A stretch of 64,000 nt of DNA from Paragordius varius. Lineage: Eukaryota > Nematomorpha. The notes under the pieces were generated by a model. That model did no database searches. It saw only the letters and a list, made by a program, of their open reading frames with translations, and was not told the DNA's origin. Position 1 is the stretch's first letter; each line of letters opens with the position of its first letter. The DNA is taken from positions 7,254,001-7,318,000 of the forward strand of contig OZ176054.1 of NCBI GenBank assembly GCA_964247055.1. The letters run 5' to 3'. A program made the translations under genes and the position numbers. Of this stretch, positions 36,736-49,434 are shown piece by piece.

Positions 36736-38379
36736 CTTTAAATTATTAAAAATAAGTCTTTTGCTTGTGAATGTAACATTTTTTTGCCACCCAATTCGAA
36801 TTTTACAGAAATTATTTTGATAAGTTTCAGCCAAAATTTATGAAATAAGGCACAAAAAGAAAACATTTAACACAACATTCATTTATTGACGTTTTAAACT
36901 CACTGGAAAGTATCTTATTTAATATTGTGAATTTTTAAATATTGAGCATGGTAATAATTTTTAGATTGATGAAACCATTCGCCCAAACACTTTCCATTTC
37001 TTTATCACACTACATTTTGTTTGGAGTCCATTTGAAAATATAATGGGATATGTTTAAACAATATAATAAATTATTATTTTTAATTGATTATAAACATTAC
37101 ATTCGAAATAAATTTATGATGAAATAAATTTTTTACATTGGTTAATAATGAAGTAACTTTTTGCTTTTAATAAATGATAATTTGAAATTTTACAAGATTA
37201 ATGTTTAATTAATAATTTTGAAAAATTTTCGAGAATCCAATATTTTTTGTGGTCACGGAATTGATATATCTAGCATATTTTTATATGCCATGTTATTAAA
37301 TATTAGCAGAGTTTTTCTATAAATTTATCCTCTTTTGTATCCACCCAATGAATAGATTAATTAGCCAAAATTTATCAAATTAACAATTTATAGCATTAAC
37401 AAAGGTTTGAATTGCATATAAAACATAATTATATACATAAATTCCAATATAATTTTATCCATATTTTTAAATTTGTCAAGTGTGCCCTATACGCTTGCCA
37501 AATATTTAAGTTTTACATAATCATATGATTTTTTCTCACCTCCTTATCAAGTTTTCTTGCTTGACTCAAGTCTAATGTTAAATTTTTTTATACATGAAAG
37601 CAAGCCATGACTTGATAAACTAGCAAGTCAAGTCAAAAAAATTTTTTTTATCACTCGAACCATAGCAGAATTTAAGCGATGTAAATTTAAATTGTCTTCT
37701 AAAAAAAATCATCAATTCGAATGAAATTCATCGTAGTAATTAAAATGTTAAATAATTATATAACATTTTAATTTTGATTTTTATTAATTTTGACAAATAT
37801 AAAGGGATTTTATAACCGAAATAGATAGAAGATTTTATTTAAAAATACTTGATATCACTTAAGCTAAAATCGAAATGACATGTTTGAAATGGTAAAATTA
37901 AAAAATATTACAAAATAAACCACTTTTTCTATTTCTATTAATGTTAGATGTAATTTAAATAAAGATTTAGCTTTAATTATACTCTTAAAAATAATTGAAG
38001 ACGATATTTTGCGAAAATTTTGTAAAATTAAATGGTGTCGAAGTAGTTTGACATGGAAATTTTTTTTCAAAACAAAATTTTATTTAGATATTTTGGCATA
38101 TTTATATAATATTTATTAGGATAGAAGCAAAAATTTAAATTGAAAACGTTTCTTTCAGTAGTTTTTTAAAGATCTTAACTTAAATTTAATCTAGGGTATT
38201 TAGATACCCTAATTTGAATCGAAATGTTAACCATAATATACATTTATTTTTCGTTACTAAAAAATTTAAACATTCAAAAGGTCATACAGTGTTTAATATT
38301 CAATTTTTCGAAAAAAACATTTTGATCTCAAAATTTATTATAATTTTTTTTTTCAAAATCTCGGTATTGTTGGTTATAT

Positions 38380-38650
38380 TTTAAAAGAGCCAGCTCATTT
38401 AACAACTAAAAAATTTGGGCTGTAAGGAGCCCATTTCTAAAATAAATCTTATAAAAATATCGCTGTGGTATTATATGCAGTGATATTTTTTGGAATGAAT
38501 TTAAAAAATGTTTTAAATTTTATTATTTTTGATTCATAGCAGTTGCCAGAAGAGTCTAAACTTTCTTAAATAACATGAAAGTCCAATAAAAGCACCATGA
38601 TAATCCTGATATATTTTCCTATTATTATCAGGATAGTCCCCCATTTTCAG
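38380..38650 (-). repeat. dispersed AT-rich family A, copy 3
   Basis: AATAAAAGCACCATGATAAT followed by a short hairpin ATCCTGATA..TATCAGGAT at the outer end; the inner part has CTTTCTTAAATAACATG like copies at 33720 and 49730. Confidence 0.6.
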
Positions 38651-39299
38651 CATTACTAAAATTAAAAAATCGCAAATCATGCTGCATTTTCTGTTATAAT
38701 TTATTTCTCAATGAAAACACTTGCCATAATGCTGTAACTGACATGTAACCAAAACTATGACTATTAAAATCCTCTTACAACCAGAATGGCATACATAAAG
38801 AAATATATTTTAATTTGTCTTTATTTTTTATGCATCCTGATACTTAAAATCATATAATATAACACATTTGGTTTTTTACTATTTTTAACATTGGAAGATT
38901 TGACATGTAAAATTCAATTCTACCGACTTTTATTTTAAATATCATCTATAAAATTAGATTAGAAGCATTTTTTACAAAATATTATAATCACACCTATGCA
39001 AAACAACTTATTATTGCACTGCATATATTCAAGATATGAATCAGTGGCGCTAAGACCACGTGCGGCCCTAAATGAACTTTTTTATGGCCCTGAATTAATC
39101 ATTTTTTCACTCATTTTAAGTTAAATCTCCAAATCTGTTAAGCAGCTATCCTCACTAATTTTGAAGGGCTATAAACTATCTAGTTTTGTGTAAAAGATTG
39201 AACACTATATAATGTTGATAAAAATCAAAAACTATAATCTTCGCAATTATTTACAATCATATTTATACAAAATTAATTACGGTTTTGTCTGTTATTGAC

Positions 39300-42200
39300 A
39301 TGGTGCTAGTTGATCAATACGAGGAAAATTGTAATTTAAATTTTATTTAGAGATTATGGTTTAAATCAATATTCTGATGATGAATCATTTAGTTTGCCAC
39401 AAGTTGAAAAATATAAAAAGCTTTCCAATAAAATTAATTTACATTCTTATGTTTCATCAATCGAAATTGATAAGTCCTTTAAAACCAAAGTTTTAAATGC
39501 ACTCTTTGAGAGTGGGAAGAAAATTGACAATCAGAGGTAAAATACTCATAAAAAATAGGTTGAAAATAAAAGATAAGCGGGATAGAGCCACAATTGAACA
39601 GGTTCTAGACCCCAGGACCAGAATTATTTTATTTAAACTTCTCAACTCACATTTCATTGACACAATCGATGGTTGTATAAGTACAGGGAAAGAGGCAAAT
39701 GTCTATCATGCCACTGCTGGAAATCAACATATTGCAATAAAAGTAGAATTTTTTAAAATTACATACATAAAATAAATATAACTCGAGATTTTATATCTAA
39801 TTTAAATCAAGATTTACAAAACATCCATTCTTACTTTCAAAGACAGGGATCGGTATGTTACCGGAGAATTTCGATTTAGGCAAGGTTATTGTCGACACAA
39901 TCCTCGCAAAATGGTCAAAACTTGGGCTGAAAAAGAAATGAGAAACTTAATTAGGTAAAATATTATTTTTATGAAAATAATTTTGCCCATTCTAGAATAT
40001 ATTAAATCACTTATTTTAGTTAGTTATAAATTATGATTACTAGTTAATCATAAGAAATAACTTTTATGTTCTCTATTCTATATCAAATTTGACTTTTTAT
40101 TTTTAATTATTTATACGATCATATTTGTCATGAAGCCTTTGTCATTTTTATCAAGCTATGGTTTGGTGCAATGCTCTTAAACAATCATTATGGGTTTTGC
40201 TTGTTACTATCTCCGAACTTTTAATTTATATTATTGGGAATTGAAAATTTTATATGTAAAGCTTGTGCAACACCAGATATAAACCCAAATAATCCCACAC
40301 AAACCACCTACCTTCCAACTACAAACATCGAAATAGTAAACAAGTACAATTACCTGGGTGACACAATAGCAGCTGATATGAATATTAAAAACGCCATAAC
40401 AACACGGTCACTTCAGGCTTGGGCCAAATTTCATCAACTCAAGTATATAATGAAACACAAACACATTTCAAACCCAAACAAGGGCAAAATCTACACGATT
40501 GCCATTCGCCCTGCCCTCACCTATGCTAGCGAATGTTGGCCCTTAAACCAAACTAATGAAAATAAATTATGTGACATAGAAAGAAAAATCCTCAACTCAT
40601 GCCTCACCAATCAGTATCACAATGATAAAACAAATAATAATAAAAGCATACATAATCTGTTTCATATCGCACCTATGTCTTCTTTTCTCAGAGCAAATCG
40701 TCTCAGATACTGGGGTCACATTGAACGCTCAAATAGTTGGATTAACAAAATTAGATCCTTTCATCCGAACGGCAATTTAAAACGAGGCAGACCATACCAT
40801 GATTGGGAAAAAACACTCAGCAATGACTTACACTTAACTCAACTGAACAAAGACGATTGTCTCGATCGCAAGCTATTTCGCTCAAGAATTTGGAAGCTGG
40901 CACATGCTGGACAAACAACGACTTGATTGATTGATTGATTTTTTGCACTAGAATGGTATCACGGAATATTTTATGACCGATTTCTGTAGCATCTTTTATG
41001 CCGAAAATATTTTATGGAAATGAAGATGCCTTTCAGAAATCATGGAATTAGAGCTATAAAGAGTTTTACTTGAGCGAATTAAAATGTGTAATTATAAATA
41101 ATCTTTAACCATTTTATCACACCAAGCTTTTATTAACACAGGTGTATCTATATTTTTCATATTCGAATTTCAGTCATTCGTTCTTAAAGTGTTCAATGTA
41201 ACGAAAAATGAAATACTATTACATAATTCTTGGCGCATTTTTTATTTAAAATACTTAAATATTGATTTTATAAATTGTAAAGGGATAAAAAATAATTTAG
41301 CAAACAAATAAATTTTTAAGAGAGATTGCGCTAATTACCACCACTACTATTAAAAGAGAGCCAAATTTTTAAAAAATTTAAGCAAACAATGAGTCTAAAT
41401 TTCTTTTCACGAAATATATTTGATATGACATTGATTAATCAAATTCGCCAATTGGTTTCGAAATGTTGCAAATGTATTTAATCTCACAACCTAGAAATAA
41501 ATTACAATTGGTTTAAATAAATTCCAAAATATTTATTGTTATGGATTTAGGCAGATAATGTTAAAACAAATAACCTGGTTATAGTTTATTTATCATATTT
41601 AATTATATTTTAGAATTCATAAAGCAGGCATAAAATGCCCGCAACCGCTGTTATTGAAAAGTCATGTGTTAGCCATGCAATTTTTAGGCCATAAAGGTTG
41701 GCCCTATCCCCTTCTAAAAGACGTTAACATTACAGGTATGGTATGCTTTTTGCATCAACGATTGTTATGATCCAAATAATAATCAATGATATTAATACTT
41801 TAAATTAATTTGTTTAATTCATTTAAAGTATATACAGTATGCATTTTAATGGTTGCTTATTTCACAATATAGATGGGCAATTTGCAACACACTAGTGTAT
41901 GGAAAAAAACAACAAAATGTTGAATAAACAGTTTTTTCTTTCTCTTTTTCCATACACTCCGGTGGTATAAATTGCCCAAACTATAGTGTGAAATAAGCAA
42001 CCATTAAAATGCAGTGTAACAATGAGGAGTCCTACATTTTTGTCTCATATAACTTTAAATATTTTATGTTAATACTTATTAATTCTTTGATATCAATATC
42101 TATCGTAACTGTAAGTTCCTTGAATTAACTTTGAGCGATTGAAGCTTACTAGCACAACGATGTCCCACATAATAATGATTGTTTTTTTAAATATGATTCT

Positions 42201-45200
42201 TAAAGTCTTTTTATGATTTTTTATACTACGGATATGCAATATATTTTAATTATATGATTTTTAAATGCTTATGTAAAAATAAGATATTTGGTTTTTTGAG
42301 ACACACTTTCAATTATATTGTTTTTATAAGTTATGCAACGTAATTATTTAATTTTATAGCCATATAAAATGGAATCAATCCTACAATGTAGATTCAAATT
42401 ATATAATAATAATTTAATTAGATCAGCCTTAAAAACATATTTAATCTATTGTTAGAATATATAATGTTCAAATTATATTAAATGCACAATGTATAAGAAC
42501 GATTTTCAAAACATAAGTATGGGTATTGAAAGAAAGGTATAATTTCTGTAAATGGAAGCTAGAAATCACCCTATTTTATATGAATTAGCTAAATTAAAAA
42601 CTAGCACAAATAAAATGATATATCTTTGGAGAAGGTATTAAATAATGCGAAACTTTTTATTCTTTTAATTAAAAATTGTATACCTTTTTTAGATATGGAT
42701 GAATGCCTGGTATTATATAAACAAGCCATATTCATTCTTTGGGATATGTATCGCAAGTGTAAACTCATACACGCTGATTTGAGCGAATACAATATTATAT
42801 ATGCACCACCTTTTCCAATTCTTGAATCGAATGATGATAGCGAACAATCGATAAGCGATACCAATCCTAGGAATGAAACAAAGACTGAGAATGACCCATC
42901 GACGCAATATGGTTCTTTTTTGTTTTATCAATTTAGATCATATTAATGCCTCTTTATAAATATTGTATAAGCCTTCTTACAAAAATAATGTTTTTGTTGA
43001 TATTTTGCAATCCGTTGATTGCCTTTTCTCTTTAATTTTATGATGTAATAATAATTTTTTTTACATCTATGTTACGTTAAACATATTTGTTAAATCGCTT
43101 GTTTGCACAGGTCAACTATATGTGATTGATGTTAGTCAGTCTGTAGAATGGGACCATCCCAGAGCCTTTGATTTTTTACGCAAAGATATTACCAATATTC
43201 TCGGTATTTTCATTACATATATAATATACATTAATGTGAAAATAATTTATTTTAATTTTTGAATTTTTTTTATTTTTTTAACCCCGAAACTACGCATTTT
43301 TTCCATCATCACTGTCAGCCCTGGGCAGGCGAGTGTTAAAGCCTTCACATGTCCGGATACAATTTAAGTCCTTACCCTTTAATATAAAAGGAAAAAAGAG
43401 ACTCTAAACTGTATATTTTTAATTTTTGAAATTTTTTTACATATGTTGAATTTGTTATTTTAAAAAGAGAACTCACTTTATAAATTTTGTGTTAACAATT
43501 TACATCTCTAGTTATATTAGAAAATCAACGTTTATAAACTGTGGTTTTTTTATAAATTATCTTTTTGTTTTTACTTTTGGTCTGGATAATTTTTTTAATT
43601 TTTACTCTAAACTTATTTTTCGGAGTCATTGGTTTTATAAAAATATACATTGTTATATAGATTATTTTGGTAGACAAGGTGTTATGGTGGCCGGATTAAG
43701 GCAAACATTTGATTTTATAACGGACCCAACTATAAATGAACATAACAAAGACCAATATTTTCAAAAAATGTCCCAAGCAAGTAAACTAGCTTATGAGGAT
43801 ACACAAGTCGTTGTTAATGACACTTCAAACTCTGAAAATTCTTACGTTGAAAACAAGGTATAATTGAGAATTATTTATTAATTTTATAATGGTCATGGTG
43901 AAACTTAAATCAATTTTTACAAATGTGGTATAAAATATTGTTTTAACATGAATTAAAATGAAAATCTTAACTGGGTCATTTTGTATGACAATAGTAATTT
44001 TAGACTAGTTTCGTGCTTTCTCCTATATAAAATACGTTTAAATATCTTACGGTATTTTTTTTATGTAATTTCGTACTGATATTATATATTATTTTAAATA
44101 ACTACTTTTTTAACAAAATTTTACCCTTTGGAATGAAAATTAAATTTATTTTACTCCTGTATTTAGGCTTTCGAACAAGTCTACATTCCCCAAAACTTAT
44201 CCCAAGTAATTGATTACGAAAGGGATATAGATCATCTTGCAGCTGGGCTTACTAAGGAGGTTGCATTTTTTTATTGGATGATAAAATTTTCTATATAATT
44301 AAAACATATTTAATAATTTTTCAGACAACACATTCCTAATTTTTACATAAAAAATATATTTTAGCTATATTATTGCCGATTAACTGGATTATCGCAAAAC
44401 GCCTCATTAAACAAGGATTCGTCATTTGCTAAAGTATTTTTACAAAATTTATTATTTAAACACTTTAAATATTTTTATCATGAAATAATTGTTTTTTTAA
44501 ATTAATATAATATATTTTCCGTATGGAATAACCGTAATATAAACTGATTTTGTAAGATTTTTATAATCTTTTTACATATTCTTTTTTATACAGGAAAGTT
44601 TAAATGCTAAAGCCTCTATGAATACTGTAAAAGACGTCTCAGTAAAAGGTAATTATCAAAAATTTGTTAAAAGGCTATTATGTTTCCTTAATATATAAAC
44701 TCGTATTTATTATATTTTCCTCTCTAATATAATAATAACAAATGATTCTCTTTAAGATGCTTTTAAAACAATCGATCAAAATAGTCAAAATAAATAATTA
44801 TATTATCCAATGTAAAAATTAGTGATCTTTATATCAAAATGCGTTAATATTCTAACCTTTTATCTGTCATTAGACATTGAACATGGCATACAAAATCGAA
44901 TATCCAAATCCTCCAAATCCACATTAAATTGTGAAACTAATGAAATTAATGAAGGTAAAACTTTTTCCGGTTCTTCAGACTCCAGTAATTCTGACACAGA
45001 CGCTTCTAGCGTATCCGATTCACATTCTGAAAATACTTCAGAAGATTTCAATGATGATTTAAATAAGAATAAATATGTCAGGCCTAGAGACGAATCGCCT
45101 AATTCAAAAAAGGTGCATTTTAAAAAATGATAGCCGAATCATTTTTATGAATGTTTTAAACACATTTTTTTAATATGTAGCTACTCGTAACATCTAAAAC

Positions 45201-45479
45201 AATATTTAAAAATCGTTTAAAGCTTATGTTGGTTACTCAAATTTATGGGATTTACAATATTTTAGATAAGTTAAACTTTTTTGGATAATACTATTATTAT
45301 AGCGATTACCTGTTCTACCAATGGTTTCATCTCTATCATTGATATTTTTCTAAAATTAGGAGAGAAAACTTGCGATTAAGGAAGAAAAACGTGAAAAACG
45401 CCAATCAAAAATACCCAAATACGAAAAAAAGAAACAAAATGCTAAAAAATATTGTAGACAAGGCTGGAAAAGAAAATAA
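39300..45479 (+). CDS. RIOK1: serine/threonine-protein kinase RIO1, complete
   Basis: Thirteen exons: 39300-39330, 39353-39536, 39559-39742, 39812-39954, 41614-41735, 42693-42911, 43111-43203, 43661-43857, 44167-44259, 44365-44433, 44594-44648, 44874-45112, 45360-45479. Phases agree throughout and give 582 residues (human 568). RIO1 is an atypical kinase-ATPase in the cytoplasm for late 40S ribosome maturation and 20S pre-rRNA processing. Visible motifs: [14 protein letters not shown], the P-loop [33 protein letters not shown], the catalytic loop IHADLSEYN and the metal loop [15 protein letters not shown] Ser/Asp-rich tail and a basic [11 protein letters not shown] end follow. An insertion of about 35 acidic residues separates the catalytic and metal loops. 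Introns 39331-39352 and 39537-39558 are 22 nt each. For the first, acceptor AG at 39351-39352 is chosen because it alone keeps the frame. Confidence 0.95.
40234..40940 (+). mobile_element. 5'-truncated LINE, RT C-terminal part
   Basis: An open frame to 40926 encodes about 230 residues of the C-terminal part of a LINE reverse transcriptase: [15 protein letters not shown], the [13 protein letters not shown] block, [23 protein letters not shown] and [12 protein letters not shown]. These are the thumb and downstream motifs common in RTE and CR1/Jockey-type LINE proteins. The stop is followed by (TTGA)n, a simple tail of the kind left by target-primed insertion. There is no stop inside and the base use is richer in C than the host, so the copy is young. 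It is in sense orientation in RIOK1 intron 39955-41613. The true 5' end may be a little upstream. Confidence 0.85.
41833..42018. mobile_element. snap-back MITE, arms about 75 bp
   Basis: GCATTTTAATGGTTGCTTAT and following ~50 bases at the left are matched in reverse complement at 41945-42012. The loop holds only about 35 bases. Flanking TA suggests a Tc1/mariner-type insertion. It lies in RIOK1 intron 41736-42692. Confidence 0.75.
43281..43416 (+). repeat. tRNA-like SINE/fold-back repeat, copy 2
   Basis: Body C (43281-43365; TCATCACTGTCAGCCCTGGG and GTCCGGATACAATT shared with 22881-22959) followed by arm A in reverse complement (43366-43416, AAGTCCTTACCCTTTAAT). The left arm and tRNA-like part are missing. 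It lies in RIOK1 intron 43204-43660. Confidence 0.75.
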
Positions 45480-45734
45480 ATATATTTTTTATACATACAT
45501 GATGAGATTGGACAGAAGAAATATATATTAATTATTAAAATAAATTTGTATTCAACGATAATTAATGATGCTATTTAAATGGAGTATATTAAACTTCGCT
45601 GTTTATTTTAGGTATCTTTAAGATTTTACGTAATTATATATTTTTATCAAAACCAATTAATTTAAATTCTCAAATTGCTATGTGGGTCATTCACACACAA
45701 TGTCCACAAACAATATTTTGTCGAAATATATATT

Positions 45735-46030
45735 GAGGATATTGTATCAGGATTACCATACTCTTAATTTTGGTCCTTACAAGTAATATATAAAAGTTAT
45801 TTCATTTTAATAACTGCTCCATATCAGAAGATGGCAAAGTTTGCCCATATTATGTTAAAGATTTTTTAATCAAAGCTAAATGGTTTGTACCAAAAATTAT
45901 TTTTTAAGTATATCATAAATTATATATAAAAAGCAAAATATTAATTTTATAAAATTTGTTGGCTCCGAAAGTCTCTAAATTTTTTGGGCCAGTTCAAAAT
46001 GGGCAAGTTTTTTAATAGAGGCGAAAGGGG
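45735..46030 (+). repeat. dispersed AT-rich family A, copy 4
   Basis: GAGGATATTGTATCAGGATT at the outer end, then TTTTGGTCCTTACAAGTAAT, the family core in diverged form, and ATATCATAAATTATATATAA like 9735-9755. Confidence 0.5.
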
Positions 46031-46461
46031 CGGGTTGCGCAATAAAAATTTTAGTACATGATAAATTATGGCATCAAAAAAATATATTAGAAAAATACAT
46101 ACTTTGTTCAAAAATTAAATCGAAGCGTCCTTCATACTATTAATGCAGCATAAAAACGCTTTAAGATATAATAACACTCTATTTTATAATTTGAGGATGT
46201 TGAACTTTGTTATCACCCCAATATTTTTAAAAGTATGTTGCTTTTTTGGAATTTTTGTAAAAAACATATTTTTAACATAAATATGTAATGAACGAATAAT
46301 CAAAATTTTTAAGATGATAGAAATGTTGCATTATCGAATTATATAAAAGTGTTTCAATATCTAAAGCGATATCCAGTTACCATCTTGCTTCAAAATAGTA
46401 TGAATTACGGTTCAACCAGAATCTAGCATATATTAAAAAATTTCGCAAAATCTCGGCATTT

Positions 46462-47748
46462 CAGAGGCGTAGGTTGCATTTATGGCGCCGGGGGCATTAA
46501 TTCGTGCGGGCGTCCCTCTCCACTCAACCCCTTGCATTTTAAAAATTATTAAATTTAAACCTTTAGCGGGACGAAATGTGGCCTATCATAAATAATAACG
46601 CGTGAAAAAAAACATGTGCATTCAACTACTTCCTTTGAAAACGACGGCTTACTTGGCAAACTCGACTTAGTTAAACATAGATGTTGTATAAAAAGCAGTA
46701 TTCAAACTGCACTCGAATGCGTGACCCGAAATCTTTTAAGAAAAATGACTTGCGCCTGAAAAAAAAACTTGAGTATAGTAAAATACAGGAATTTAAACCG
46801 GAACCGTTTTATGGTCCGGTTTTTCGTCAGTTTTTTTCTGATTCGGTCCCTGATCCATTTTTTAATGAAGAACTTTTTAATTTCACAGCTGTTCCACACA
46901 TTTTGATCAATAATCCTATTTTTTCTTTTTTTTTGAGGAACAGATAAACAAATTAGACTTTATAATGGCCATGAAAACAAACAATATCATTGTTTAACCG
47001 GTTTAAACGTAACTCTAGTTCACTTAGCAATTAAAAGATATTTGATGGACTTAGGTTTAAGTACTTAAGCTGTATGGTTGATTTTGTATATTAATAATTG
47101 AAATAGGAATTATAATAAATTTGTAATAATAATTTGATTCATCTCTAATGGATAATGGAATAATGAAAAATATATTTTAAATGCAACAAGAAAAGTGTAA
47201 GTTGCATTGAGCAGCAAAAAATAGTTATAAGGAAAAAAATACAGCACGGCATAATGTATGTAGATGGTCCATGTCCTAAATTGGAAAAGAAAAATAAACA
47301 ACATTTATTTTGGAATTTGATATTATAATAAAGAAAAATTTAAAGAATTTTAACATAATGGGTGGCATTGAGCAAGCAATATCTATGATTTTGAAAGAAA
47401 ATTAACATAAAATTAATAATCATCTTATCCTATCTCACACTTTGGTGATTTAAAGCAAATATTTTAAGGTAGATTACATAATGAAATGAACAGGCTGAGG
47501 TTAAGAAAGGGCTTTAAAATAAAATGAAGGGATATAATAAATAAGGATATAGCTGGTTAGATTTAAATATTAATAATACTAAAGGAAAATTTTGATCAAG
47601 ATTGGAGGTCATGACCACTAATAGATGGGTGATTTTGTATTATTAAACTATTTTTTTAAAAGAAAATTAAAATTTTTAAAATCCGGCTCCCCCTCAATTA
47701 TGGCGCCCGGTGCATCAGCCCCCGTTTGCACCCCCTATCTACGCCATT
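46462..47748. mobile_element. hAT-type element, 1.3 kb, 8-bp TSD
   Basis: Left end CAGAGGCGTAGGTTGC with GGCGCCGGGGGC nearby; right end on the other strand AATGGCGTAGATAGGGGG with CGGGCGCC nearby. Both sides carry CGGCATTT (46454-46461 and 47749-47756) as a perfect 8-bp duplication. Internal open frames (for example 46681-46947) match no protein I know; it is probably non-autonomous. Confidence 0.75.
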
Positions 47749-47799
47749 CGGCATTTTAGCGTTTACTTTTAGAGAACTAGCTTATTTTAAAAGGCGAAA

Positions 47800-48075
47800 A
47801 GGTCTTTTTGAGCCATATCTAAAATTTATAATATTATAAAAAAAAATTGATTTTTACATTTAGTTTATGATATATTCTATTCATTTTTTGGAATGAAGGG
47901 TTTCGCTTTCGATAAAATCTTTCACAAAATGGGAAATTTTGTCATTTTCTTACATGGACCAGTTATCAAAAAAGAATAAATAGCTCTCTTAAATCACTCC
48001 TAAAAGCCAACACCAAAAGCCCCGTGATATAAGACATTTTTCTATCAAAATAAATATATTTAATTAGGATATAGT
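47800..48075 (-). repeat. dispersed AT-rich family A, copy 5
   Basis: On the minus strand: AATTAAATATATTTATTTTG, GATAGAAAAATGTC, then GGGGCTTTTGGTGTTGGCTT and TAGGAGTGATTTAAGAGAG. This is the best preserved outer end in the window. Confidence 0.65.
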
Positions 48076-48449
48076 TTTACACCCCCTGATTATGGACTCA
48101 GTGCTTATGCTTGTGATGTTTAAGGGGTAATTATGAGCGTCGATGCGATCGAATCAGGATAATATAATTGGCAATTTTCAATCACAATTTTTTTAAACAA
48201 ATATATCACGAAACCATGCTGTACAAACCTGCTATAATATATTTTTTCACGATTTTTAATCATAGATATTTGATAAAATTAAGACCCTTTAAAATGACAT
48301 TTCAACAATATTAGGATTTTATTTTTTATTTAACCAGGGACTTAACCTAAAGGTAATTTTAAAGCGCTGGAATATGTGCGCCAATGGAATCTGGTTCCTG
48401 ACCCTATATGTTTAAAGGGTGTTTAAGGGGTCTGGCATTATTTCAGATA

Positions 48450-48503
48450 AGCCATTTTTGTGGGAAAAACAGCACCATCATATTTCTGATACATTTTTAT
48501 ATT

Positions 48504-48550
<47 letters not shown>

Positions 48551-48570
48551 CATTAGGTTATTTTATATAT
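48450..48570 (-). repeat. family A end plus (AT)n
   Basis: ACAGCACCATCATATTTCTG then GATACATTTTTATATTAAAA, the outer end of family A, running into (AT)n at 48508-48548 and CATTAGG. Confidence 0.55.
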
Positions 48571-49434
48571 TTTCCGTTTTTGAACGCAGTGCTATTTAAT
48601 ATTTTGTCCGATTACTTATTTGTATAAATAAACACATTTTTTACATATAATAAAAACGTTAAAACACTTGGGACAACTTAAATATTTGATAAAAATGTTT
48701 TTGTGGTTTTATTTAATTTTTGCTATCAATCGAAGATATGCTAAAATCTGTAGAATAAGAACATGACAAACTTTTGAAACCGTTTTAATGTATATTATTT
48801 AAACAGTGGTTACCCGCCAAAAAATTTTAAGAAACGCAAAGCATATTTATCTTGCCTCAAGGGCCGTGAACCATATAATATTGATATATATTTCAAGCTG
48901 TTTGAGGCATTTACAGATAATATTGCTTAAATTTTATAAAATAATTCAGGGCCACGAAAAAGCTCTTTTAGAGGTCCCGAAACTTAATTATACAAAAATA
49001 AAATGGTGATGATTATAATTGGCCAAAACAATATATTGACTCTTTATTTTGGATGGTTAACTAAAAAGAACTTTGAACAAAAATTTGTATAATTTATTCT
49101 AATTTTTTTATGCTTTAGTTTAAAATTACATATAAATTTTTTTCACCTTATTCTTTTTAAAAATATCACTAAGCTATTTTTATTTAGATTAGACAAGAAA
49201 TAGTTTTGTAATTAACCATGTGCCCTTTTAGAGTTGGCTAAATTTTTATCTTGAAATTAATATAATTTAGCATTTTAAGGTTTTATAACATATTTTTAAA
49301 ATATTTCAATATATCCATTTTTCAACTATTTTTTCAAACAGGTCGATAGGGCATGTATCCTAATTCGATAGGAGATCTTCATACATCATTTGTACAGATA
49401 TGTTTTAGCTTAACAATATCGTATGTAAAAATCA

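Larger units (their letters stand above)
35821..39299. other. intergenic, repeat-rich
   Basis: No gene recognised. It contains a hAT-type MITE (36429-36735) and a family A piece (38380-38650). CAGTGGCGC near 39043 may be another hAT-type end, but I found no partner. The rest is plain AT-rich DNA. Confidence 0.6.

Noticed and set aside
39300-39350. Use of the first AG (39349-39350) as RIOK1 acceptor
   Set aside because: It would create a stop a few codons later; the AG two bases downstream keeps the frame.
43489-43660. N-terminal extension of a frame leading into RIOK1 exon 8
   Set aside because: It is intron sequence read through; the acceptor at 43659-43660 and phase 1 join exon 8 to exon 7.
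46681-46947. 88-codon open frame in the 1.3-kb element
   Set aside because: Low complexity, no recognised domain and no sign of conserved codons.
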